From Mesobacillus maritimus (GTDB taxonomy: Bacteria > Bacillota > Bacilli > Bacillales > Cytobacillaceae): 64,000 nt of DNA. This document shows positions 1 to 7,619 of this stretch, piece by piece. Location: positions 124,001 to 188,000 of the forward strand of contig NZ_JAMBNR010000002.1 of assembly GCF_023715205.1 (NCBI RefSeq), read 5' to 3'. The stretch's first letter is position 1. Each line of letters begins with the position of its first letter. The notes under the pieces were generated by a model. It saw only the letters and a program-made list of their open reading frames with translations. It made no database searches and had not been told where the DNA came from. The position numbers and the translations under genes were made by a program.

Positions 1-2
1 CC

Positions 3-185
3 TATTTTGTCCAAACGGCTTATGCTCAATATAAACCGATTGGAATTGCTTCGACAGGACAGTCTTATCTTTTATCTTCAGATGAAAACAACTTGGCAGG
101 TGTTGTATTCGCAAATAATAATCCAAATTTCAGCACGGATTATGTCAATGCCATCGCCCATCAGCGTTTTTGGAATCGAACATAA
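3..185 (+). CDS. large-subunit catalase, C-terminal end only (truncated by window edge)
   Basis: The window opens inside a reading frame that ends at the TAA at 183-185. The visible 60 residues (YKPIGIASTG..., NNLAGVVFANNNPNF, FWNRT end) match the last 60 residues of the complete large catalase that follows (YKPIGVATTG, NNLAGVVFAENNPNF, FWERV end). This part is the DJ-1/PfpI-like C-terminal domain carried by large, HPII-type catalases, not the heme domain. The two genes are therefore a tandem paralogous pair in the same direction. Heme-pocket residues lie outside the window, so whether this copy is an active catalase cannot be judged here. Confidence 0.85.
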   Translation, partial: YFVQTAYAQYKPIGIASTGQSYLLSSDENNLAGVVFANNNPNFSTDYVNAIAHQRFWNRT

Positions 186-304
186 TGAAAGGAACTGGAA
201 AGAGTTATGCTCTTTCCATTCTTTATTTTAAAAGGGATGTTCCAAGTTTTGATTGGATCATTCTATTTAATAGTAGAACTAAGGGATGTGTTTTATTCGT
301 AGCA

Positions 305-345
305 GGCGTCCAAACATAATACTGTTTGGGCGCCGTTTCTGTTTC
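305..345 (+). terminator. putative rho-independent terminator after the first catalase
   Basis: GGCGTCCAAAC (305-315) pairs with GTTTGGGCGCC (324-334) across an 8-nt loop, with one mismatch. A pyrimidine-rich, T-interrupted tail follows. The T-run is weak, so termination is likely but not certain. The remaining bases up to the next gene (346-558) show no gene. Confidence 0.5.
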
Positions 346-574
346 ATGCGATTCGGGGTTCGATTCCCTGTAACTTACATACTTTTTGTTACAGCTTTGC
401 CTTCGGTTGGATAAAGTGCCTCAACCATTGTTTACCTAAATGGATATTCCTTATGTTCCCTTTTTGAGAAAGGGCAGTAATCTGATATGAATAATTTTTC
501 TATCAGGAAAAAACTGCGTAGATATGTATATAAATGGAACCTTGGTAAATTCTATCTTCAGGAGGGTGATACAT

Positions 575-2632
575 ATGGATGAAAAAAAATCAGATAACCA
601 AAACCCTGTTCATAAGAATGCCAAACAGGAGCAACTAGATGAATACCGCATTAAAAATACAGGAAAGCCTTTGACGACAAATGAAGGAAGAAAAATTTCA
701 AATGATCGTTTTACATTAAAAGCTGCTGAACGTGGCCCTTCCTTACATGAGGACTATGATTATTTCGAAAAGATCACACATTTCGTTCATGAAGAGACAC
801 CGGAAAGAGTTGTTCATGCACGTGGTTACAGTGCTCATGGAGAGTTTGAATGCTATCAGTCTATGAAAGAAGTGACGAAAGCAGGATTTTTACAAGAAGC
901 AGGGAAAAAGACACCTTTAACCATTCGTTTTTCTACGGTACAAGGAGCTAAAGGTTCTTATGATACGGCACGGGATTTGCGTTGTCAGGGAGTTAAGTTT
1001 TATACAGAAGAAGGAAACTATGATCTTACAACGATTGCTATGCCTGTTTTAATTAATCAGGATCCGATGAAGTTCCCGGATGCGATGCATGCGTACCAAT
1101 CAAAGCAGGATGATGATATTCCAACAGCAACGGGTGCTCACGATCGATTTTGGGATTATGTAGCTAATAATCAGGAATCTATCCATATGGTCACGTGGAT
1201 CATGTCAGACCGGGGCATCATTAGAAGTTACCGACATATGGAATCGTGGTCGATTAATACGTACTTGTTTGTGAACGAAGAAGGAGTCGCTACATTTGTC
1301 CGCTTTGTTTGGAAGCCTGTTCTTGGTGTTCAATCGCTGCTTCAAGATGAGGCTTTGAAAATTGGCGGTCTTGACCCAGACTTCCACCGGAAAGATTTGC
1401 GAGAAGCGATTGAAAGAGGAGCTTATCCAGAATATGAGTTAGGTGTTCAACTCATTCCGATGGAAGATGAATTCAACTATGATTTTGATATTCTTGATCC
1501 TGCGAAATATTGGCCGGAAGAGCTCATCCCTGTGCAACTCATCGGGAAGATGACCTTAAATCGAAACATTGATAATTACTTTACAGAGTCAGAACAAGTC
1601 GCCTTTAACCCGGCCAATGTTGTTCCGGGAATCGGTTTCTCCAATGATCCTGTGTTGCAGGGAAGATTAATTGCTTATCAAAGTGCACAATACCATCGTC
1701 TTGGAGCGAATCATCAAGAATTGCCGATTAATAAACCAATTTGCCCGTTTCATAATAACACTCGGCGCGGTCCAATGAGATTTCGAATCGATATTGATCA
1801 AGTGAACTATCATAATAATTCATTAGCAGGGAATACACCACATGAAACACCACCAGACGAAGGTGGCTACGAGTATTATCCAAAGAAAGTAGACGGCAAT
1901 GTCATCCGCGGTCGAAGTAAATCCTTTGATGATTACTTCTCGCAAACGAGAATCTTCTGGAATAGTTTGACACCAGTTGAAAAGCAACACACGATTGAAG
2001 CATTTACCTATCAACTCGGAAAAGTACAAAGCGAATCGGTCCGCCAACAAAATGTCGAATTGTTAGCGAATATCGATAAAGAATTAGCAACGATTGTGGC
2101 AGATCATATTGGGGTCGAGCCTCCAAGTGGAACTCATGTTTCTGTTGAGACAAGCTATGCTTCGCTAAGCCAGTATCATACGCCGCCAAATCCAAAAACG
2201 CAAAAAGTGGGGATCCTGATTGCAAATGGGTTTAACGGTGCAGAGGTCACAAATGCGGTGAAGTTATTTGAACAAAGTGGATTGTTTGTGAAATTCATCA
2301 GTGAGAAGCTTGGAAAGGTTACGGGATCAGATGGAACGACCATTAAGGTAGATCAAACGTTTATCACGTATAGTCCTTATCTTGTTGACTCTGTCTATGT
2401 GGTTGGTGGAGAAGCCAAGAACCAACCGAAATTCATGCAAGATGTAATGGATTTCGTAAACGTAGCCTACAAACATTATAAGCCAATTGGCGTTGCGACA
2501 ACTGGAAAGACGTTTATACAGACAACGGAAAATAATAATTTGGCTGGAGTCGTTTTTGCTGAAAATAATCCAAACTTTGGAACAGATTTTGTCAACGCCA
2601 TCGCTCAGCTTCGTTTTTGGGAGCGAGTTTAG
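575..2632 (+). CDS. katE: large-subunit catalase (KatE/HPII type) with atypical distal heme pocket
   Basis: 685-residue protein from ATG 575, chosen because GGAGGG lies just upstream; an in-frame ATG at 524 lacks a ribosome binding site. The length matches large Bacillus catalases: N-terminal arm, heme beta-barrel, helical domain, and DJ-1-like C-terminal domain from about residue 545. Catalases dismutate H2O2 to water and O2 in the cytoplasm. The distal His is present in VVHARGYSAHG and the proximal Tyr is present in LIAYQSAQYHRLG. The usual DLVGNNxPVFF segment, which supplies the distal Asn, is replaced by DLTTIAMPVLINQD. RDxRGF is replaced by RDLRCQG, and DTQ after the Tyr is SAQ. It is clearly a catalase homologue, but full catalase activity is uncertain; altered peroxidase-like chemistry is possible. 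It lies downstream of a paralogue. I saw no convincing SigB or PerR site. Confidence 0.9.
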   Translation: MDEKKSDNQNPVHKNAKQEQLDEYRIKNTGKPLTTNEGRKISNDRFTLKAAERGPSLHEDYDYFEKITHFVHEETPERVVHARGYSAHGEFECYQSMKEVTKAGFLQEAGKKTPLTIRFSTVQGAKGSYDTARDLRCQGVKFYTEEGNYDLTTIAMPVLINQDPMKFPDAMHAYQSKQDDDIPTATGAHDRFWDYVANNQESIHMVTWIMSDRGIIRSYRHMESWSINTYLFVNEEGVATFVRFVWKPVLGVQSLLQDEALKIGGLDPDFHRKDLREAIERGAYPEYELGVQLIPMEDEFNYDFDILDPAKYWPEELIPVQLIGKMTLNRNIDNYFTESEQVAFNPANVVPGIGFSNDPVLQGRLIAYQSAQYHRLGANHQELPINKPICPFHNNTRRGPMRFRIDIDQVNYHNNSLAGNTPHETPPDEGGYEYYPKKVDGNVIRGRSKSFDDYFSQTRIFWNSLTPVEKQHTIEAFTYQLGKVQSESVRQQNVELLANIDKELATIVADHIGVEPPSGTHVSVETSYASLSQYHTPPNPKTQKVGILIANGFNGAEVTNAVKLFEQSGLFVKFISEKLGKVTGSDGTTIKVDQTFITYSPYLVDSVYVVGGEAKNQPKFMQDVMDFVNVAYKHYKPIGVATTGKTFIQTTENNNLAGVVFAENNPNFGTDFVNAIAQLRFWERV

Positions 2633-2769
2633 AGAAGGAGGGGGGACAGGTATTACCTGTTAAACCCTATATTGAAATCCTAAAGGATTAAGAAGATGAC
2701 TTTTTAAAACTGTTAAGAAGTTTTTAGCTAATGAGAAAAAGATTGTTGAATAGCATGACTCAAAGAATT

Positions 2770-2818
2770 GGTGCACCAACCTGATGTTGTTAACATCGGA
2801 ATGGTGTACCTTTTTTTT
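2770..2818 (+). terminator. rho-independent terminator of katE
   Basis: GGTGCACCA pairs with TGGTGTACC, and an inner TGATGTT/AACATCG stem extends the hairpin. Eight T residues follow immediately (2811-2818). It sits about 140 bases after the katE stop. Confidence 0.85.
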
Positions 2819-2940
2819 AGTGTAGAAGATTTTACTAAGCTAGATATATGTTTAATTTTTTACAGTTTGCACGTATGTCCATGGCAGTAGTGAGCTTGGT
2901 CACGTATACTATTATGAATAATTTAGAAAGGAGTAGTGGA

Positions 2941-4137
2941 ATGGGAAAAAAGGATAAAAAACTTCAAGAGCAGATTGAAAGTCTAAGAGATGAAATCGAA
3001 TCTTTCAAGTGTACAGGTAGTCAATTTCCTACGAAAATGAATAAATCACATTCTTATAGACATCAGATGGGGTCTAGCGACGATTATTACATGAACTTCC
3101 ATTGCAGCTGTGAAAAATGTCGGGAGAGTGAATTTCACGACAGTAGATTTTTTTCAAACCACGATAACGTAGGACATCCTCTTCATCACCACCATAACTC
3201 TCACTTTGATGCCAATTTCAAAGGGGAACATTGTGATGTGCTTTTTAAGGTATCGCCATTTAATTCCTGTCTTCCAAACTTTCGCTTGAATTTTAATGGA
3301 TTGAATGGGAATCTATATTTTCAACTATTTCGTTTTAAAGGCTGTAAAGTAAAAATCTTTTTTGATTGTTCCGAGTCTGAATCAACGAGTCAGATCAGAG
3401 GGGTTATTTGCAATGTCGGAACTAATTTTGTTGATGTAATTAAGGAAGATAAAAAGGTTGTAACAATCCTTATTGAGCGCATCTGCAAAATTAAGTGGCT
3501 AGACAAGCAATACAATCCATGCCCTGTTTGCTGCCATGATGACCATTGTCCCCATTGTGGTGCTTCATTTGAGGAAGAGGAATCAAGTGACGAGGAAGAA
3601 TCAAGTGACGAAGAGGAATCAAGTGACGAAGAGGAATCAAGTGACGAGGAAGAATCAAGTGACGAAGAGGAATCAAGTGACGAGGAAGAATCAAGTGACG
3701 AAGAAGAATCAAGTGACGAGGAAGAATGGTCAGACAAGTCAAGCATGAGAGAAATCGTCGAACAGAAGGTTAGAGCTGCACTGGAAATGAATGCGACAAT
3801 TGAAGCGGAAGCTGAAAACGAAGTAAATGAAGTGGAAGCATTGAAAGCAGCGGTTGAGGATCTGAAGGAAGTAGTGAATGATATGCAAGAAGCAAAAATG
3901 AAGGACACATTTGAAAAGCCACAATCATATGTACCTGAATGCGAGATTGAATGGAAAGAAGAGGAAACCGTATTTAAGCCGAAATCGAAAAAAAGAAGGA
4001 AGCGGCGGAAATTGAAGTCGAAAACGGAAAAAAAAGATTATAGCAAGCGGAATCAAAATGAGGACGCAGAAGAAGTAATGGACTGTAAACCGGATGAAAC
4101 TTCGGATGAAGGAAATGAAAACACATCTAAAGAGTAA
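2941..4137 (+). CDS. probable spore-coat protein, CotB/DUF2642-like domain with acidic SSDEEE repeats
   Basis: 398-residue protein from ATG 2941, preceded by GAAAGGAG. Order of parts: a short N-terminal coiled coil; a His/Cys-rich stretch (CSCEKC, HPLHHHH, CPVCCHDDHCPHCG); between them a small beta domain (IRGVICNVGTNFVDVIKEDK then VVTILIERICKI) that resembles the DUF2642/CotB type; eight exact SSDEEE repeats; an acidic helical stretch; and a very basic tail (KSKKRRKRRKLKSK). In B. subtilis, CotB has a similar domain and a Ser-rich C-terminal region phosphorylated by the CotH kinase, so the SSDEEE block could be a phosphorylation target; that is inference. The Cys pairs could bind metal or cross-link. 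No cotH-like gene is in the window. A generic acidic surface protein is the alternative. Confidence 0.6.
   Translation: MGKKDKKLQEQIESLRDEIESFKCTGSQFPTKMNKSHSYRHQMGSSDDYYMNFHCSCEKCRESEFHDSRFFSNHDNVGHPLHHHHNSHFDANFKGEHCDVLFKVSPFNSCLPNFRLNFNGLNGNLYFQLFRFKGCKVKIFFDCSESESTSQIRGVICNVGTNFVDVIKEDKKVVTILIERICKIKWLDKQYNPCPVCCHDDHCPHCGASFEEEESSDEEESSDEEESSDEEESSDEEESSDEEESSDEEESSDEEESSDEEEWSDKSSMREIVEQKVRAALEMNATIEAEAENEVNEVEALKAAVEDLKEVVNDMQEAKMKDTFEKPQSYVPECEIEWKEEETVFKPKSKKRRKRRKLKSKTEKKDYSKRNQNEDAEEVMDCKPDETSDEGNENTSKE
3583..3726 (+). repeat. eight tandem 18-bp units encoding SSDEEE
   Basis: Eight in-frame 18-bp units encode Ser-Ser-Asp-Glu-Glu-Glu. Units differ only by synonymous GAG/GAA changes, so the array probably expands and contracts by slippage or recombination without breaking the frame. 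Confidence 0.95.
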
Positions 4138-4200
4138 ACAAGTAGATAGAGAGCAAACAAGATGACTCTTTTAAAATAGAAAACAGTTAAAACCTTCTCA

Positions 4201-5068
4201 ATGTCATTTATTAAAGGAATGAATAGGATAACAAGAAATCATCTAGGGGGAGCTAAGGTAAGGAGAGCTTGGATCCTGTTCATTTTTATTTTTTGGATGA
4301 GTTTTCTACCTGAGCAAGACTTTGCACATGCTGTCTTGAAGGCGGCCAATCAGGCAGCGGGTAGTAGGCTAAACGGAAGTCCGGAAACTGTGATACTCAC
4401 TTTTAATTTAAAGATTAAAGATGGTCTTTTTGATGTTGAAATCATCAATTAAGAACGCAAAAAAGGTCCAAATCAAAGAGGTGGAGTTAACGGCGGAAGG
4501 TCGGCAAATCCAATTATCTCTGCCTGAATACTTATTATTTTTCATCATTTTAATTGTCACACCATTGTTATTACAATCTACTTCTACTGGCATTCCGGTT
4601 TTTACTAGCTTCGGATTTTCATAGAATGTCTCTTTAGCTTTATCACTGATAGGCTTTTTTGTGTTAGCTCGCTTTAAGTGGCTCGATGTCACTTGGTTGA
4701 TTCTCATGCTAGCTGCTAAAAGCTTTAATGGACATGCGAATTCCATATATCCGATTTTGGGAATGATATCAAACAATTTCGTCCATCTCCTTGCGGCTGC
4801 TGCGATATGAGCTGGTGGATTATTGTTTATTGTGGTTTTTTGGCGAAAATATCGACTTCAAGTGCGCGATTTTATCCAGGTGTTTTCGATAGTTGCGTTT
4901 GTGAGCATACTGGTTCATGATAACGGGAATGGTTACGATCTTCTTCTTATTATTATTGGATATAACCCTTTTATGGATCACCCTGTGGGGCAGATTCTTA
5001 ATTTTAAAAATGGTTTTCGTTCTGTGCGTGATCTTGGTGGCCTGGATATGGGATGTTTAATGGTGTAG
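4201..5068 (+). pseudogene. decayed CopC-CopD type copper-resistance gene (YcnJ-like)
   Basis: Reading pieces in several frames reconstructs a once-continuous protein. The N-terminus has a signal-like hydrophobic segment ending at FAHAVLKAA, followed by RLNGSPETVILTFN, typical of the CopC domain (His after signal cleavage, then the Ig-like strand). A frame change and stop occur near 4450. A later piece reads LMLAAKSFNGHA...NNFVHLLAAAAI-stop-AGGLLFIVVF, the CopD membrane domain motif; the stop is TGA at 4807-4809 where family members have Trp. The C-terminal part degenerates by about 5068. At least one frameshift and two in-frame stops make function unlikely. B. subtilis YcnJ, involved in copper uptake, is the closest named family. 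Confidence 0.75.
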
Positions 5069-5213
5069 GAAATCGATAAAAAGGTGCATTGTGCATTTTA
5101 ATAATTGCAAGATTTAAAGTGAAAATATCCATTCGTTACATTGGTCACCTTACCGGTTGAGTAAAATAACGTATTATTTTACATCGATTTTACTAGAAAA
5201 CAATAGCACAACG

Positions 5214-5242
5214 AAAACGCTCAGATAAATCCTGAGCGTTTT
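5214..5242. terminator. bidirectional terminator hairpin
   Basis: AAAACGCTCAG (5214-5224) pairs perfectly with CTGAGCGTTTT (5232-5242). It can end transcription of the leftward gene that stops at 5262 and of the rightward copCD relic. Confidence 0.85.
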
Positions 5243-5261
5243 GGTGTTATAGATTTTGCTG

Positions 5262-5980
5262 TTAATGGGGAAGGTTTGTCAGTTCGAAGAATTCAGGATC
5301 TGGTTTCATGATTTTTATCCCTTTTTCTGATTGAAAATAGATTTCTTTATCACTTTCATAAGAAACCTTAATTTCTAGATTTCCAAAATCGACGACACTT
5401 GTTTTTCCCTTTGTGGTAGTTCCTCTTTATCCCAATCAGTTGCTTTATTTATAAGTGAATTGATCTGTTTAATCTTAGACTTATCTTCTATTTCAAGACA
5501 TTTTTCATCTTTTAGAGTTTCATAAATACAAATGCTGTCTGGAATTCCTTCAATCCAAGAAGTTGATTTATAAATTGTGGTTTTATCAAAGATCACTTTT
5601 GTTATTTCATCATAGTGATTATAACTTGCTGAAATCCGCAGTTCCCCGTTGAATCCATCTTTTATCCATAGTGAATAAAAACCAGACCAATCGTTTTCAT
5701 TATTGTCATCCTCTAGAGCGGTTTGTTCATGCTCAACTTCCCAACCAAGCTTAGGAAGTTCGTTCATATAAAACTGATAAATCTCCTCCCAACGATTTCC
5801 CTTTATTTCATAGTGGCTTCTAGTTGGTTTTAATCCCTCATATAAAGGAATATCTTTATGTTGTTCTGGAATAATAGACATCCCCTCATAGGTGTCATCA
5901 GTGGCTTTTTGATAGGCAAACCAACCTAATAAAATGAAAATAATAACAATTCCAAGCAAAAGAAAATTTCTTTTGTGCAT
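5262..5980 (-). CDS. membrane-anchored hypothetical protein, interrupted by an apparent -1 frameshift
   Basis: The start is the ATG at 5980, with AAGGGGA six bases before it. One N-terminal transmembrane or signal-anchor segment (LLLGIVIIFILLGWFAY) is followed by an extracellular domain with repeated aromatic/charged strands. The first frame stops at 5375 after 201 residues. Immediately upstream of that stop the other frame stays open and clearly coding (VVDFGNLEIKVSYESD, then IYFQSEKGIKIMK, ending LPH at 5262). Adding one A in the A5 run (T5 at 5402-5406 on the given strand) joins the two into a 239-residue protein reading EKTSVVDFGN. Either a homopolymer error or a recent mutation explains this. 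Function unknown; the WEEIYQFYMNELPKLGWEV stretch resembles small exported proteins of Bacillus. Confidence 0.7.
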
Positions 5981-6351
5981 TTTATTCCCCTTAAAAGTCA
6001 ACTATATTATTTCTTTATGAAAGATTGATAGATTATAACTCTAGGTAGTAATGAATACATCAAGCAATTTCGCCACAACTATAGCATACCAAGAGAACAT
6101 AAATTTAGGTTCTCTAGCAAAAATTACTACGTTCATTTAGTTGTTATTGTAGTAGCTATTACATAAAAATTCTCAATAAAAGAGGGACCCAAAAACTTTT
6201 GGATTTGTATTCCTTAAATTTTTTGTAAATAATATTTTCTCCCCTAGAAGGGAACCCGTTATGTTTGCCGATGTAATCTTTGTTTCATATCAGTTCTGTT
6301 TAGTTGGGTGCTGTCTCAGTTTTTGAGACACATCTCTGTTAAAAACTGTAT
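5981..6351. other. intergenic region without a gene
   Basis: No supported coding frame. It holds a 7-bp inverted repeat AGAGAAC/GTTCTCT (6092-6115) and a TGTCTCA/TGAGACA hairpin (about 6313-6330) just beyond the aldo/keto reductase stop. The second could weakly terminate that gene, but no T-run follows on the minus strand. Confidence 0.5.
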
Positions 6352-7197
6352 TTAAAATTCCTCATAAACGGCAGGGTCTTGATTATTAATTCTTCCGTCA
6401 GGCTTTGTTAACTGCGAAATGGAGCTCATTTCTTCTGGAGTTAATGAAAAATCAAAAATGGAGATATTCTCAAGTTGTCTATCAGGAGAAGCTGATTTAG
6501 GAATGGAAATCGCTCCAATTTGATAATGCCAACGCAAAATTACTTGTGAAACCGTTTTGTTATGGCCGTTGGCAATTTGCTGAATCAAGCTATTTTGCAG
6601 GACGTCATTTGCCCGAGCCAATGGACTCCAAGATTGAGTATGAATTTGATTCTGTTCATGCCATTCTCTTTGAGAGGCTTGATTAAAAAACGGATGTAAT
6701 TCAATTTGATTGATGCTAGGCTTTACGCCTGTTTCTTGGACTAGGCTCTCAATATGTTCTGGTAAGAAATTACAAACACCGATTGAACGGATAAGGCCTT
6801 TCTTTTTAGCGTCAATTAACGCTTGCCAAGCTTCTATGTATTGATTTTGTATAGGGTTAGGCCAGTGGATCAGATATAAATCATAATAATCAAGGTTCGC
6901 GCGATACAAAGATTCTTCAATTGTCATCACTGCAAGATCATACGAATGATAACGGCCAGGTAATTTAGAAGTAATCCTTAATTCATCTCTTGATACAGAA
7001 CTGCTTCTAACTGCTTCTCCTAAAGTCCCTTCATTTTCATAATTATAAGCTGAATCTAATAGACGATATCCTGCATGATCAATGGCGTGTTGAATCGCCT
7101 TTACCCCTTGATTTCCTTTCAGTTTGTATGTACCCAAACCAATCACGGGGATTGTAACACCATCATGAAGTGTGATTTCTGGAACGGATTTCTCCAC
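6352..7197 (-). CDS. aldo/keto reductase family protein
   Basis: 281-residue (beta/alpha)8 NADPH-dependent oxidoreductase that reduces aldehydes and ketones. GTG start at 7197 with AAAGGAGG seven bases upstream. The catalytic tetrad is visible: Asp48 and Tyr53 (LDSAYNYENEGTLG), Lys78 (ITSKLPG) and His111 (LYLIHWPNP). The C-terminal NADPH-site motif IPKSASPDRQLEN is present. Closest to the AKR5-like Bacillus reductases (YvgN/YtbE type), which act on methylglyoxal and other carbonyls; the exact substrate cannot be told. Monocistronic. A 10-bp palindrome ATCTTAAGAT (7220-7229) lies just before the ribosome binding site. Confidence 0.9.
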   Translation of the reverse strand: MEKSVPEITLHDGVTIPVIGLGTYKLKGNQGVKAIQHAIDHAGYRLLDSAYNYENEGTLGEAVRSSSVSRDELRITSKLPGRYHSYDLAVMTIEESLYRANLDYYDLYLIHWPNPIQNQYIEAWQALIDAKKKGLIRSIGVCNFLPEHIESLVQETGVKPSINQIELHPFFNQASQREWHEQNQIHTQSWSPLARANDVLQNSLIQQIANGHNKTVSQVILRWHYQIGAISIPKSASPDRQLENISIFDFSLTPEEMSSISQLTKPDGRINNQDPAVYEEF

Positions 7198-7399
7198 AAC
7201 GAATCCTCCTTTCTTTTATATCTTAAGATTACCATTATTTTGAATCCCTTTCATTTTTTTAAGACCGTTCTGAATCGATTTGATAAATAGAAAAAAGACT
7301 GTTGTAACTAAAATTATGAATTAAAACGTAACATTTATTGTTGCACAAGGTTCATCGTATTCTTTTTTTCTTGTTCACATTGAAGGAACGAAAGAGGAA

Positions 7400-7540
7400 T
7401 CTAGCGTACCCGTTTGAGTGGGATTCGGATAATTCGGTAACGCAAGATGTGTCTAGCGTTCCAGTCTGAGAAGAATTCAAATGAGTTGGTAACGCAAGAG
7501 TATCAAGGGTCCCTTTTGAGAAGATTCTAGAACTCTTAGA
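7400..7540. repeat. imperfect tandem repeat, about 52-bp period
   Basis: Units start at about 7400 (TCTAGCGTACC), 7452 (TCTAGCGTTCC) and 7503 (TCAAGGGTCCC). The first two contain GGTAACGCAAGA near their ends. It fills much of the otherwise gene-free 7198-7582 interval. A related pair of units occurs at 30365-30465 (GCTAGCGTGCCGAAAAGG, GAAACGCAAGAGT), so this is a dispersed intergenic repeat family. Confidence 0.7.
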
Positions 7541-7582
7541 ATCACTTTTCTGAGGGGGGAGGCTTTAGGTGAAGCAGACATG

Positions 7583-7610
7583 AAAAAACGCTCAGAGGTT
7601 CCGAGCGTTT
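7583..7610 (-). terminator. terminator of the ABC transporter operon
   Basis: On the minus strand AAACGCTC pairs with GAGCGTTT and a six-T run follows. It lies ten bases after the permease stop. Confidence 0.85.
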
Positions 7611-7619
7611 ACAGTAGTT

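Noticed and set aside
340-376. T-arm-like sequence (GGGGTTCGATTCCC) suggesting a tRNA gene
   Set aside because: There is no matching acceptor stem, D-arm or anticodon arm upstream, so it is at most a relic or coincidence.
3583-3726. 18-bp repeats as a possible CRISPR array
   Set aside because: Units are contiguous without spacers, in frame, and encode SSDEEE.
3390-3908. Long Ser/Leu-rich open frame on the minus strand opposite the coat-like gene
   Set aside because: It is the complement of the GAGGAAGAATCAAGTGAC repeats and low-complexity sequence, with no ribosome binding site.
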